Position numbers and translations under genes: made by a program. The notes under the pieces were generated by a model that saw only the letters and a list, made by a program, of their open reading frames with translations, did not search any database and had not been told where the DNA came from. Positions 22,638-33,350 of a stretch of 64,000 nucleotides of DNA are shown here, one piece after another. This DNA is from Spinacia oleracea (Eukaryota > Streptophyta > Magnoliopsida > Caryophyllales > Amaranthaceae), in the NCBI RefSeq assembly GCF_020520425.1, contig NC_079489.1:93290810-93354809 (forward strand). The letters are read 5' to 3'. Within the stretch, counting starts at the first letter, position 1. Each line of letters starts with the position of its first letter.

Positions 22638-24680
22638 TGTAGGGGGTTTTTTTGTGTCAAAAGTTGTTTACCGTTCTACAAGAGGGGCGGTTCTTTAGAA
22701 AACCGTAGAATTTTTGTACCTCGAAGGAGTCGCCACCAAACATTGTTTAAAGTCTCGTTTGGAAAGACCGCAAGTGACTCTATTTTGGATAAGGCCTTGA
22801 ATCCTTGAAACGGATGGGTGAGATCCGGGCACGGGAAAAAAAAATGCTTATTCCACGAGCTTTAGAAATATTCAAGTACGTTGGCACAACATTGTTTTCG
22901 AAAATAAACCCTAGATTAGACTATGTGGGTTTGCATTTAGAGAAAATTGAATCTCTAATTGTATGGTGGTAACTTTTGCTTTAAAGATTGATTTAAGGAA
23001 CCTAAGGCCGGTTTGTCCAAAAATATCTTTGTTAAGCGTGATGTAACCTTTGCATTTTGTTGTATTTAGCATGTTGGTGATGAAAGCAATAAAGCAAATA
23101 AAGCAACATCACAACACTAAATAAAGTGCGGAATTAGTAAATACAAGACCCCCTAGAAAAGGACTAGGGAGTAGGTCCACATTGCCTAGAAAGGGACTAG
23201 GCAAGTAAAGATGCGGAATTGAAAGTGCGGTATTGAAATTGCGGTATATTGAAATTGCGATATTGAAATTGCGGTATTGAAAGTGCGGTATTGAAAGTGC
23301 GATATTGAAATTGCGGTATTGAAAGGTGCGATATTGAAATTACAATATTGAAAGGTGCATAATTGAAATTTGTACTTGGGCACATGAGATTCGAACGCCA
23401 AGCGGCTCCTTAAAAATAAGTGCGCCCGACACGAATTCAAAGCCAAAAATCTCAACTTGGGAGAGGTTGTTCAACCCAAATATCCTAGATTTTGCATGTT
23501 AAACTTGAACTTGAAAGCTTGAAAATTGAAGTTTTGAACTTGAAATAATTGAAGTTTGAACTTGAAATGATTGAAATTTGAACTTGAAATGATCCTAGTT
23601 TAGGGAAATAACCATGAACAACCCTAAACATGGTGGGATCTTGAAAATTGAAAACTTGAACTTGTATATTGAAAATGGAGTTTTGAATCTCAAAAGACTA
23701 AACCTTTAAATGTTAAAAGGTGTCATCTTTGATTACCCCATATTTGAAGATGATTATAGTCCAAGAGGTGATTGTAAACAACTTGGACATCCTCGAATCT
23801 TGAAAAATTTGTATTTTGCATTTTGAAAAAGTTTGTATTTTTGGAAAACATGTATGATTGTTGCAAGTGGTGTTTTTTAATGATTAAAAACACCAACTTG
23901 CTAATCATTTAGAAATCAAAGAAACATAGTAGATTAGAATGGGATTCGGATTTACCTAGTTAGATTTAGGCAAGAGCTCCCAATTGCTTTTGACTTTAGA
24001 AATTTTGTATGTGTTTTTCAGGAGTTTTTAAGTTGTATTTTGAGGCGTAATGTCGAAATTACGACGTTGTATTGTTGTTCTCCTCCTCATTATGCTGAAA
24101 ATGAGGGGTATTTATAGAAGGAATTGGTGCAAGGCACCAGCACACGTCAGCGCGGGGCGCTGGACCAGCGCTGGGCGCTGGTGACGTGGCTTGAATGCCG
24201 CCAAAGCAAGGACGGGGAATCCGTCCTTGTTTCGTCTTGTAGTGTTGTACCTTTTGTACGAATGGTACTAGGTTTGGCGTTTTGTATTTTCTTGGAGGTT
24301 AAGGCATCGTTTAGCGTCTAAAAACAAGCCTTTCTCGGGTTTTGAATTCCGGTTTTACGGGACGGGGACCGGCATGCTGGATTTTGTGGGTCGGCGCCCG
24401 AATTTGACTTGCCTTATATGATTTTGAGTGGAAAAGGCCTAGTAAAACCAATGGGATGGTCTACCAGATGCGATTGTACTTGAATTTCGAAATTGAATTT
24501 GGAAAATTGTATTTTGTACCGAGAACCGAGAGGGGAACGGTCTCGGGGGTTGGATTTTGGATCTTGAATTTGGAAATATTCTTAGCAATTGGGATTTTCG
24601 CCTGGAGTTACTCCAATCACCTAACAAGGATAATGGTATCGTCATCATCCCAAATGGGAGACACAAATTAGGTGTCTACA
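22638..24680 (-). repeat. 3' LTR of the PMD-bearing element
   Basis: 2043 bases matching 42918-44966 with scattered differences. Contains GGAGTCGCCACCAAAC (about 22729) and a short-unit minisatellite at 23212-23360. Confidence 0.9.
23212..23360. repeat. Minisatellite of ~14-base TGAAATTGCGGTAT units
   Basis: About ten units of TGAAATTGCGGTAT and variants (TGAAAGTGCGGTAT, TGAAATTGCGATAT). The other LTR has the same array at about 43506-43640 with a slightly different unit order. Flanking sequence continues with TTGAACTTGAAAT repeats. Confidence 0.85.
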
Positions 24681-24694
24681 GAAGCCCCCACTTT
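24681..24694 (-). promoter_or_regulatory. Polypurine tract of the PMD-bearing element
   Basis: On the minus strand AAAGTGGGGGCTTC directly precedes the LTR start TGTAGACACC. A second similar tract lies internally at 39001-39014. Confidence 0.7.
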
Positions 24695-25309
24695 GACTGA
24701 GCGTTCGGTTAGGAAAGCGCAAGTCAAAGTATTTCGAAAGGGACGGAGAATTATCAAGATGTTCTGCAATCAAGACCACTCTTTGTACGCCGGTACTTGC
24801 ATAAAACAGGCGTTAGAAAAAAGGATAGAGTCTACCTCGATGCAGTTGGTGATGACTCCGGTTTGTACTTGTATTATTCCGCCTTCAGTTCAGGACGGAG
24901 CTTGGCATTGAAAATTTTGAATCTTGGATTTTTTTTGAATCTTGAATTTTTGAATACCCGAATTTTATCCGTTGGGGATGTGCTTTGCTGGGGATAAGAG
25001 CTTTTTACTGGCCCTTAAAATTTTGAAATTTCGACTGACTTTCCCGGAGCTTGGGTCCGTTGGGAGTTGAACGCCTGAGTCGTTGTATTTTTTGGACTTT
25101 GTATTCTTGAAATATGCATCTGTTTGTATTTGGAGATATAGGTGTATACCCGTATTTTCGATGGATGGCTTGATGCGATGTTTGATGCTTGGTGCGGAAG
25201 ACCGTAGCAGCAAAGGACGTGCAATCAGCACGGGAGACCACGCGCTGAAGATTCGCGCATGCAGGGGGCAGCGCTGGGCGCTGGGGCGGCGCCTGGCGCG
25301 GGGCTGAGC

Positions 25310-25317
25310 TATAAAAG
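25310..25317 (+). promoter_or_regulatory. TATA box of the PMD gene
   Basis: TATAAAAG lies in a GC-rich context about 110 bases before a 5'-UTR intron donor. It suggests the PMD gene has its own plus-strand promoter and does not rely on the LTR. Confidence 0.55.
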
Positions 25318-25422
25318 GTCCCCTTGCCGTGCCGTTTTGAGGCACACTCTCTTGAATTCTTTGCTCTTTTCTCTCAAAGGTCGATTAGGCTCTTCCCTTG
25401 ATCTTGTTCTTGCCTTATCCAT

Positions 25423-25914
25423 GTAAGTATTTCATGTTTTTGCTTATGAAATAACTCTAGGATTGCATGTAGTTTTGATTTTCTCGTACTTTGAAATGAT
25501 GCTTGTATGCTTAAGCTTTTTGAATCTTGTAGATGACTGTTTGATAGCCACTTGAACTTGAACTGTTGGAACTTGTATTTTTGAATTTTTGAAAGTTTTC
25601 TTGAATGTATATTTTTTGTATCAGCTTCGGCATGGATAGCCTAGGCGTTGTTGTGGAATTTGCATACCTGCTTTGGCATGGATAGCCTAGGCGTTGATGT
25701 TTGAACTTGTATACCTGCTTTGGCGTGGGTAGCCTAGGCGTTGGTGTTGAACTTGTATACCTGCTTTGGCATGAGTAGCCTAGGCGTTGGTGTTGAACTC
25801 GTACCTTGAACTAGAGGTCCACTGGGATTTGTCTTGAATTTTTGACTTTGTTTAGGCTAGTGTAGGATAGCCCCTAGTTTAGAATTTTGATACCTTGTAC
25901 TCCACTTGATTTAG
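25423..25914 (+). other. 5'-UTR intron of the PMD gene, with a ~46-base minisatellite
   Basis: Donor CCAT|GTAAGT at 25423 and acceptor TTTAG at 25914, one base before the ATG. Inside, about 25622-25805 holds four imperfect copies of a unit of about 46 bases containing GCTTTGGCATGGATAGCCTA and GGCGTTG. Splice sites are by consensus only. Confidence 0.5.
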
Positions 25915-25915
25915 T

Positions 25916-27489
25916 ATGCCTCGTCACACTCGAAGGAAGCTCGCCGAATCGTCGATAGTTCGAGCTGCTGAGGAGGACGCTTCGGATGATGAAGCGGCTG
26001 CAATAAACGCGCCCAACGGGGGCATGGTTCCCCGGGATGCGCCTACTTTTAGTGGTACTGGTTGGAGTCCTTCCGACCTGGTGTTTCGGCCGGAGTGCCA
26101 CTTGTCTCAGCGGCCTCGCGCTGGCATGGTGAGTCTTGTATGGTGCTTTGAATTTGTATCTTGTATTTGTATAGGTTTAGAGTTAACTCGTTCACCTGTA
26201 GGCCGATGGAAAGCCGTTTTGTACTTTCTGGTCCTTGGTGGAGGTTTAGAGGGCTTTTAAAGCTCTTCGTGCCGATGAGGAGGTCATGGCGTTTTGGTCG
26301 CAGACGGGCCTGGCCGACTTCTGGCGTACTATAGGAGGATCTTCGAGGAGAACGGGGATCAAGCCCCGATTGTGGGCTTTGTTGGAGCGGTGGTGGGATA
26401 CCACCAACACTTTCCACATGGCATGGGGGGAGATCACCATTACCCCCTTTGAGTTTGCTATGATCACGGGTCTTCCTTTTTCTGAGAGGAATGTGACCTT
26501 TGATCCGGAGCTGACGTGGCGCTCTGCCGCTGCCAGGGACTTGCTTGGCCCAGTTGTTGACTTGTCAGATGATGATGCTCATGCTTCTGTGACTGTGATC
26601 GTGGAGGCTATCTGCGGTGTGGGTGTATCCGCAGAGCAGCGGGTTAGGCTCTTCCTCCTAGCCTTGGTGAGCAGAGTGATGGTCCCGAGTAGGAACAGTC
26701 GGGTGCACATCCGGTTCCTGTCCGTTCTGGGGGACTTGAGAGCTGTTTTGTGCTATAACTGGGGTGGCTTGGCATATAGCCACCTTTTGTATGAGATGAA
26801 GCGGGCTTCTCGGACTGCGGTGGGGGGTGACCCGAGCATGGCTGCTCTATGGAGTGTGCTGGAGGTATTTAAGGCTCCTTGTACATTGTACTTTGTACTT
26901 GTATGCTTGTATTTGAATTTGACTGATGTTTTTCTTGCTTCTTGAAAGATTTGGATATATGAGCACTTTTCCGACTTTGGCGCCAGATCGTACTAGGGAT
27001 GCGGCTTACAAGTATGCTGCCTCTTGGATAGGAGCGGTGCGCAGCAGTGTGCCTCTGGCGGCCTCTCGCAAAGCTTGGAGAGTCCTACCTGCTGACGAGG
27101 TAATTTTCTTGTACTTTTGTGCCCTCTTTGTATTTGTATTTGTGTTGTTGCCTGAGTTGTATGTTTTGCAGGTGGTATGGCGTCCTTTTGCCAACGCGCT
27201 TATACATGCCTCGGCTGCACGTGCCCATTTCCTGTCTGGGCGGCGGGTTTTGCTTCCAGGTGTGTACCGCCATATGTGGTACCTAGGGGAGAGAGTGTCC
27301 CCTCAGCACCATTGGGGGAGAGACTTATCCCCAGGGTTCATGCTGGCGTTGGATGAAGAGTTGGCCCGGCTCTGTGTGGAGGCTAGGGGCGATGCTGTTT
27401 GCCGCTCTTGGAGGGATTTTGTACACAGGAAGGGGAGCTATGACGACTTCCTGAGGAGGCTGGCTCCACCAGTACGCTTCGTACTGCTG
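25916..27489 (+). CDS. Plant mobile domain (PMD) protein, exons 1-4
   Basis: Exons by GT-AG sites and frame: 1 at 25916-26128, 2 at 26250-26864, 3 at 26949-27099, 4 at 27172-27489, all phase 0. Exon 2 encodes the core of the PMD fold (PF10536): LADFWRTIGG, then KPRLWALLERWWDTTNTFHM and GEITITPFEFAMITGLPF. Exon 4 carries VWRPFANALIHASA and WYLGERVSPQHHW. PMD proteins include MAIN and MAIL1, nuclear proteins acting with the phosphatase PP7L in gene and transposon silencing; many other PMD genes ride in transposons. Exon 3 has one extra T in a T4 run (26967-26970): the frame from the acceptor gives IWIYEHF and then stops at 26994, while the continuation APDRTRDAAYKYAASW is in the next frame. The gene is therefore probably broken unless this is a sequencing error. 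It lies antisense inside an LTR element and continues at 37918. Confidence 0.8.
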
Positions 27490-27563
27490 GTGAGCTTTAA
27501 ACCTTGTATTCTTGTATTCTTGTATTAATTGGATGATTGTATGACTGTATGATTGTATATAGG

Positions 27564-30394
27564 TGATGAGTCATATTTGTATAGGATATTTTAGGCGCAT
27601 TATATTTAGGTTGCATTATTAGGCATTTATATCATTTTAGTTGCATTTAGGATCACAATTGCATAAGTTATCGTTGTCGTACTCTATTACGCCCCGTTTG
27701 TGTTTTCTTAATGTTTCAGGTGATTTTATGGTCATTTGGATTCTTTCTGAGTGTTAGGAGTTGATTTTGATGATGAAAGGATGGAATGTTGACTCCAGGA
27801 TCATTGCATGTATCTAGGGATAATTTTGAGTCAACAACGAAGCTAAACGCTAGTTTTCTAAGCATCAAAACGGACAAGCGTTACTCTTTTGATGATATCT
27901 CAAGTTCTCCATGTCGGAATGAGACAATTTTGATTGGGCTAGAAAGTAGGCTTCAAGAGCTTTCCAGACAGGTCACACGTCCTTATAGGCATTGTAGAAC
28001 AAGATTTATGACATAAACAAGATGACTCGACTATCCGATTCGCCCACAGCCCAAACCGATGGCCCGATTCCACTCCTTAGGCGCGAAAACCAGCGACGGA
28101 CCAGCGGGCTCGCTGGTTTCTGCGCCCAAGTGATTTCCGCGCGTGTTTTTAGCTTCGTGATCGTCCAATTAAATCTTAGCTTATGTAATTGTTATTTTTT
28201 CCTATTTTGTTTAGAATTTAGGAAGCATATAAATACTTCAGAGAATGCTTTTATCCCTTATGCTTTTATTTTCCTAAGGTTTTAATTCTCCTAGAACTCC
28301 TCTTTCACGTTTTTTTCTCTCTTTTCTTTTTCATGAACCAAAGTTTTTCTACAAACTCCATTAATGTAATTCTTTGAGGTATTATTGATTTTCATTTTTA
28401 TTTTATTTATTGCTTTTAATTATGTTTTCATTCTTAGATTTGATTTTCATTGTTCGTTTCATGATTGAGTAGTTCGCTTTCTAGGGTTTCGGAATCCATG
28501 TTTTGTTAGGTTATGATACATATGACAATTCATAAATCATGCGGAAAAAACCATTAAGCCAGGAATACATATTATTTACACATAATCATATAGCATAATT
28601 TAGATGCATACTCTTTGTTGCGTGCCTTCCCTAGCTGCGCCCGAACCGAACAAGAACAAGTCTTTAGGACTCCAAGTGTCGTCCCTCCGTAGATAGTCCA
28701 CAGCACGTCCGGATCCGCCTTAAGATTGACCAACTAGAATCGCCCTTAAGGTACTATTATTTTCGGCTAAATGGGCAAGAGTTATGGCTGATTTTTCTGC
28801 TTAAAAATCCTAGTTTTGAATACTTGAAAACTTATGTATAAATAATGACCCCTAGGCCCTTATTTATAGAGGTATGGAAAAGGAATTGTAATCCTACTAG
28901 GATGTGGATTTGTTAATTAGAACTTTATTAGGACTCTAAATAACAAAGCAATTCTAATAAGATTAGGATTTTAATCTTCGCACGAATCCCAATAGAATTA
29001 GGATTTCCGGCATACGCATCGCACAAGCCGTGCACCCGCGCAGGCCTTGCGGCCCACGACAAGCGCACAGCCCATGTGCGGTGCTGCGTGCGCGCGCGCG
29101 CCCTTGGCTGGGCCTGGCCTTGCGCTGGGCCTGGTCGAGGCGTGCGTTGCGTGCGGCTCGCTGGGCGATGGCCTGGCTTCGTGCTGGGCCTTCGTCTAGC
29201 GGGCCTCGTCCGATGCTAATTCGTACGATACGCTTCCGATTAAATTCCCGATTCCGGAATTTATTTCCGATACGAACAACATTTAATATTTCCGATTCCG
29301 GAATTAATTTCCGTTTCGAACAAATATTTAATATTTCCGTTTCCGGAATTATTTTCCGATTCCGATAATATTTCCGTTTCTGACAATATTTCCGTTTCCG
29401 ACAATATTTCCGATTCCGGCAATATTTCCATTTCCGATAACATTTTCCGATACGTACCATGTTTCCGTTTCCGGCAACATCTACGACTTGGATAATATTT
29501 ATATTTCCGATACGATCCATATTTCCGTTTCCGGCAATATCATCGTTTCCGGAGTATTCATTTCTTGCCTGTGACGATCTCAGCTCCCACTGAAACCAAG
29601 ATCCGTCGATTCCGAATATCCATAGATGGAGTATTTAATGCCATTAAATACTTGATCCGTTTACGTACTATTTGTGTGACCCTACGGGTTCAGTCAAGAG
29701 TAAGCTGTGGATTAATATCATTAATTCCACTTGAACTGAAGCGGCCTCTAGCTAGGCATTCAGCTCACTTGATCTCACTGAATTATTAACTTGTTAATTA
29801 ATACTGAACCGCATTTATTAGACTTAACATAGAATGCATACTTGGACCAAGGGCATTATTTCCTTCATGTTTATATTATGAATCTTTATTATTATTGTTG
29901 ATGGTTTGATTATTCATTGATATTTCTAGTTGATTAGGTTTATATTGTTAATCTTTGCAATCTGATCAATTGTTTGATTAAATCATGCTAATAAGGTTTA
30001 GAATCGAAAGATCGAATTTTAGAGGCTTACCTACAACTAGCTATTCTGATTATGTTAGCGATCGTACTGCATATGTTGAATTGAGAGTGTTAAGACCCGA
30101 CCGTAGGATTAACTTATGTTGCAGATAATTTGAATATTTGAATTGTTGATGATGTTTTGATTGATTCTGAACTATGAACATGGTGAACCGTTGCCCTAGA
30201 TCTTTTAGTTTATTTTTCTATTTATTTTAGTTTAAACATTCAAACCTAAATTTCCTGACATTGTTAGTTTCGCCATACCTTGAAAGCTAGATTTAAATAG
30301 CCATCTCTCTGTGGATTCGACCCTGCTTACCCTACTGCATTGTTAGGAGGTTTTGCTAGGATTTTATTTTTGACGGGTGTACAACAGCGTATCA
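27564..30394 (+). repeat. 5' LTR of element 2, interrupted by a solo LTR
   Basis: About 1462 bases after removing the 1364-base solo copia LTR and its 5-base duplication. It contains a block of about 120 bases (from about 27852) that is missing from the 3' LTR, where GCTAAACG joins directly to ACAGGTCACACG. Confidence 0.88.
28504..29867 (-). mobile_element. Solo copia LTR
   Basis: TGTTAGGTTATGATAC to GGGCATTATTTCCTTCA, same family as the LTRs at 20419 and 57005. Exact TGTTT duplications (28499-28503, 29868-29872) and an uninterrupted host LTR on both sides show a complete insertion later reduced to one LTR by recombination. Contains a GC-rich block (29030-29210) and the TTCCGATTCCGG array (29235-29560). 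Confidence 0.92.
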
Positions 30395-30399
30395 AATTT

Positions 30400-30417
30400 T
30401 GGCGCCGTTTCCGGAGA
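30400..30417 (+). promoter_or_regulatory. Primer binding site of element 2
   Basis: TGGCGCCGTTTCCGGAGA, five bases after the 5' LTR; same first ten bases as the element 1 site. Confidence 0.82.
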
Positions 30418-30517
30418 GACGGCTAGATTCTATTAGTTTTAGTTTGATTATTTGAACTGTTTCCATTGTCTCATTGGAACTTTTAGTTCCAATTGAGGCA
30501 AATTTCACTGCGTTTTC

Positions 30518-33288
30518 TTGTTGTTGTTTATGCCCAGGTCTGCTAGAACGGGTACCTTAGTTCCTCCCGATCCCGATCTTGGTAAGACTCTTCGACAACT
30601 CAAAAAGAAACAACAGAAGAAGAAGCAGTCAGGGTCTCAGGACTCACAGACTCCACCGAGTCACACGATGTCTAAATCTCTGAAATCGTATGTGGTGCCT
30701 TCCTCGAGCAGTGTTCCGACTGGGCTCTCACAATGCCAACTATTGAGGCAATAAACTTTGAGATCAAGCCCGCTCTAATCTCCATGGTCTCACAAAATCA
30801 ATATGGTGGCCATCCATCTGAGGAACCCACCAACCATCTGCAGAGGTTCAACCAACTATGTGGCACTATCAAGCATCAAGGGGTCACTCAAGACCAATTG
30901 AAAGTAATGTTGTTTGGTTTTAGCCTACGTGATAAGGCTCAAACATGGTTGAACGATGTCAAGGAAACAGAGTGGAGTGCTATTTCACAGGCCTTTCTGG
31001 AAGAATTCTTTCCACCCACCAAGACGGTAGAAATAAGGCACAAGTTGACTACATTTACGCAAGAACCGGGAGAGTCACTTAGAGAAGCCTGGGATAGATT
31101 CAAGGCTTTGCAGCGGTCGTGCCCGCATCATAATATTGAAAAATGGTTCTTGGTTCATATTTTCTACCATGGTTTGCAAGATGAAACAAAGAACACAGTT
31201 GATTCTGCTTCTGGAGGTGTTTTTCTTGACAAAGAAGTGGATGCAGGTTATGATTTCCTTGCCAATCTTGCTGCTAATCATTACAGCACCACCAGAACTA
31301 CATCTAAGAAGGGCAAGATTTATGTCAATGCTTATGCCCTATTGTCATCACAAGTGGCAGCCTTGAACCTAAAGATCAATGCTTTGAAGTCCCCTCAGTC
31401 TGGTACTCCCCCAATGAGTATCAATGCTATGTCTAGTGCAGCTCTAGTGACAACTTCTTACTGCGAAGTATGTGGAATCCAAGGTCACTTTGGTCATGAG
31501 TGCTCTTATAGTCTGCAGGATACCACGCGAATGGAGCAAGTGAATGCTTTTCAACAGAGGCAACCCGATGACCCATATTCCAACTCGTACAATCCATGTT
31601 GGAGGAATCATCCAAATTTCTCATATCGAAGCAACAATGCTCAAAATCCTCAACCCCAGCAACAATGGTCACAACCACAGTTCCATCCACCTCAGGCACA
31701 TGTTTCTAGGCCTCCATTTCCACAAGGAGCCTCACATAATGCTCCCCCGGGGTTTAATAGACCCCCGCACCAAGGCTATCAGCAACAACCTCCGCAGAGC
31801 AATGCCACTCCAGAGCCTAACATGAGTGATTTTTATAAGCTCATAGCGAATATGCAGAAGACCTCGGAGATTGCTCAAAAGAACCAAGATGAAAGCATAA
31901 AGGAGTTGAAGAATCAAAATAGAATGTTGGAGAACCAAGTTGCTCAACTCGCTGATACTTTGTCAAAAAGGCAACCGGGAAAACTTCCAGGGAAATCTAC
32001 TTCATCTCAAGATCACACTAGAGAGAGTGCTTGTGCCATAGTTATTCGGAATGGTACTACATATGATGCCCCCTCGATACCTCCTGATTTTACGGATCTC
32101 GAAAAGGGTAGAGAGGAGGCTAGAAGGACTAAGGAAAGAGTCAAGGAGAAGGTTATTGATGATTCTCGCCCTTTTGTTCCTCGATTGCCATTTCCACATC
32201 GACAATATAATTCAAAGGGTGATCATCAGTCTGGTGAAGAGGCATATGGTGAAAGTAAGATTGTGGATGTAGGGGTTGAAACCCCGGGTGTTGAGAATGA
32301 AATAGAAAAGAAGGAAAGCGGCAAGGAGAAGGTTACTGATTCTCCCCCTTTTGCACCTACACTACCATTTCCTCACCGAATGCAGAAAACAAAGGTTGAT
32401 CAACAGTTCGGTAAGTTCTTGGATATGGTCAAGAATCTCGAGGTAACGATTCCTTTCACTGATTTAAAATCTCAGATTCCTATGTATGCAAAGTATTTAA
32501 AGGAATTAATCACTAAGAAAAGGGATCTTGGTGGTGTAGAGAGAGTGACTTTAACTGAGGAGTGTAGTGCTATGTTACAAAACAAGTCCCCTCCTAAACT
32601 AAAGGACCCCGGTAGTTTCTCCATTCCTTGTCATATAGGTGCTTTATTCTTTGATAAGGCCCTATGTGATTTAGGTGCCAGTGTGTCCGTCATTCCCCTC
32701 TCTATTTACAAAAAGTTGAACATGGGAGAATTAAAATTTACCACCATTACTCTTCAAATGGCCGACCATTCTATTAAATACCCCTTAGGTGTTTTAGAAG
32801 ACGTCCCCGTGAGAGTAGGTAAATTCTATATTCCCGTAGACTTTGTTGTGCTTGACATAGCAGAGGACAATCAGATTCCAATAATCTTAGGTAGGACATT
32901 CCTTCATACTGCAGGGGCAGTAATTGATGTTAAGAAAGGGAAGCTAACCTTGACTGTAGGGGATGACAAGGTGACCTTTAGCTTGTCTCATGTGATGAAA
33001 AGTCCAATGCAAGAAGTGTCTTGTTCAGTGATTGTCTCTAATGCCAAGTTGCCTCATTCTTATTCTACAAATTTTTCAAATAATGGACTTGCTTTGAAAA
33101 GGTTTGCAGGTGATGATGATCCTGGAGATGCAGCTGATGCTAGTCCAACAGTTGGAGCAAGATGTTCGGTGCTCGATGGCACCAAGTTCAAAGCGAACGA
33201 CCAAGTACATTTGAAGTTATACAGTGAAGGAGCGTTTATCGGAAAATTGGAGACGATCTATCTCTCCGATCCACCCATCGACGCTTGA
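30518..33288 (+). CDS. Gag-protease polyprotein of element 2
   Basis: The long frame (30733-33288, 851 codons) is intact. It carries the Gag domain (INFEIKPALISMV; WSAISQAFLEEFFPP; SLREAWDRFKALQRSCPH), then a zinc knuckle CEVCGIQGHFGHEC (about 31461-31502). A Gln/Pro-rich stretch and a coiled-coil-like segment (LKNQNRMLENQVAQLADTL) follow. The last part is a retropepsin-like protease with active site CDLGASVSVIPLSIYKKL (about 32665) and IILGRTFL (about 32881). An N-terminal basic extension of about 70 codons (from 30518, SARTGTLVPPDPDLGKTL) is in another frame, so either one base is lost near 30720 or translation starts at 30733. There is no polymerase or integrase. Compared with element 1 this copy is far better preserved. 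Confidence 0.88.
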
Positions 33289-33303
33289 TTTATGAGGTTT
33301 GGA

Positions 33304-33350
33304 GTCAAGCTAATGACTTAAAACGAGCGCTTATCGGGAGCCAGCCCGAT
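33304..33350 (+). promoter_or_regulatory. Double hairpin just after the gag-protease stop, element 2
   Basis: GTCA-AGCTAA-TGAC, linker TTAAAACGAGCGCTTAT, then CGGG-AGCCAG-CCCG, 16 bases after the stop. The loop of the second stem differs from element 1 while the stem is kept. Confidence 0.65.

Noticed and set aside
23212..23360. Possible CRISPR-like repeat array
   Set aside because: Units are about 14 bases, adjacent without unique spacers, inside a plant LTR; a minisatellite.
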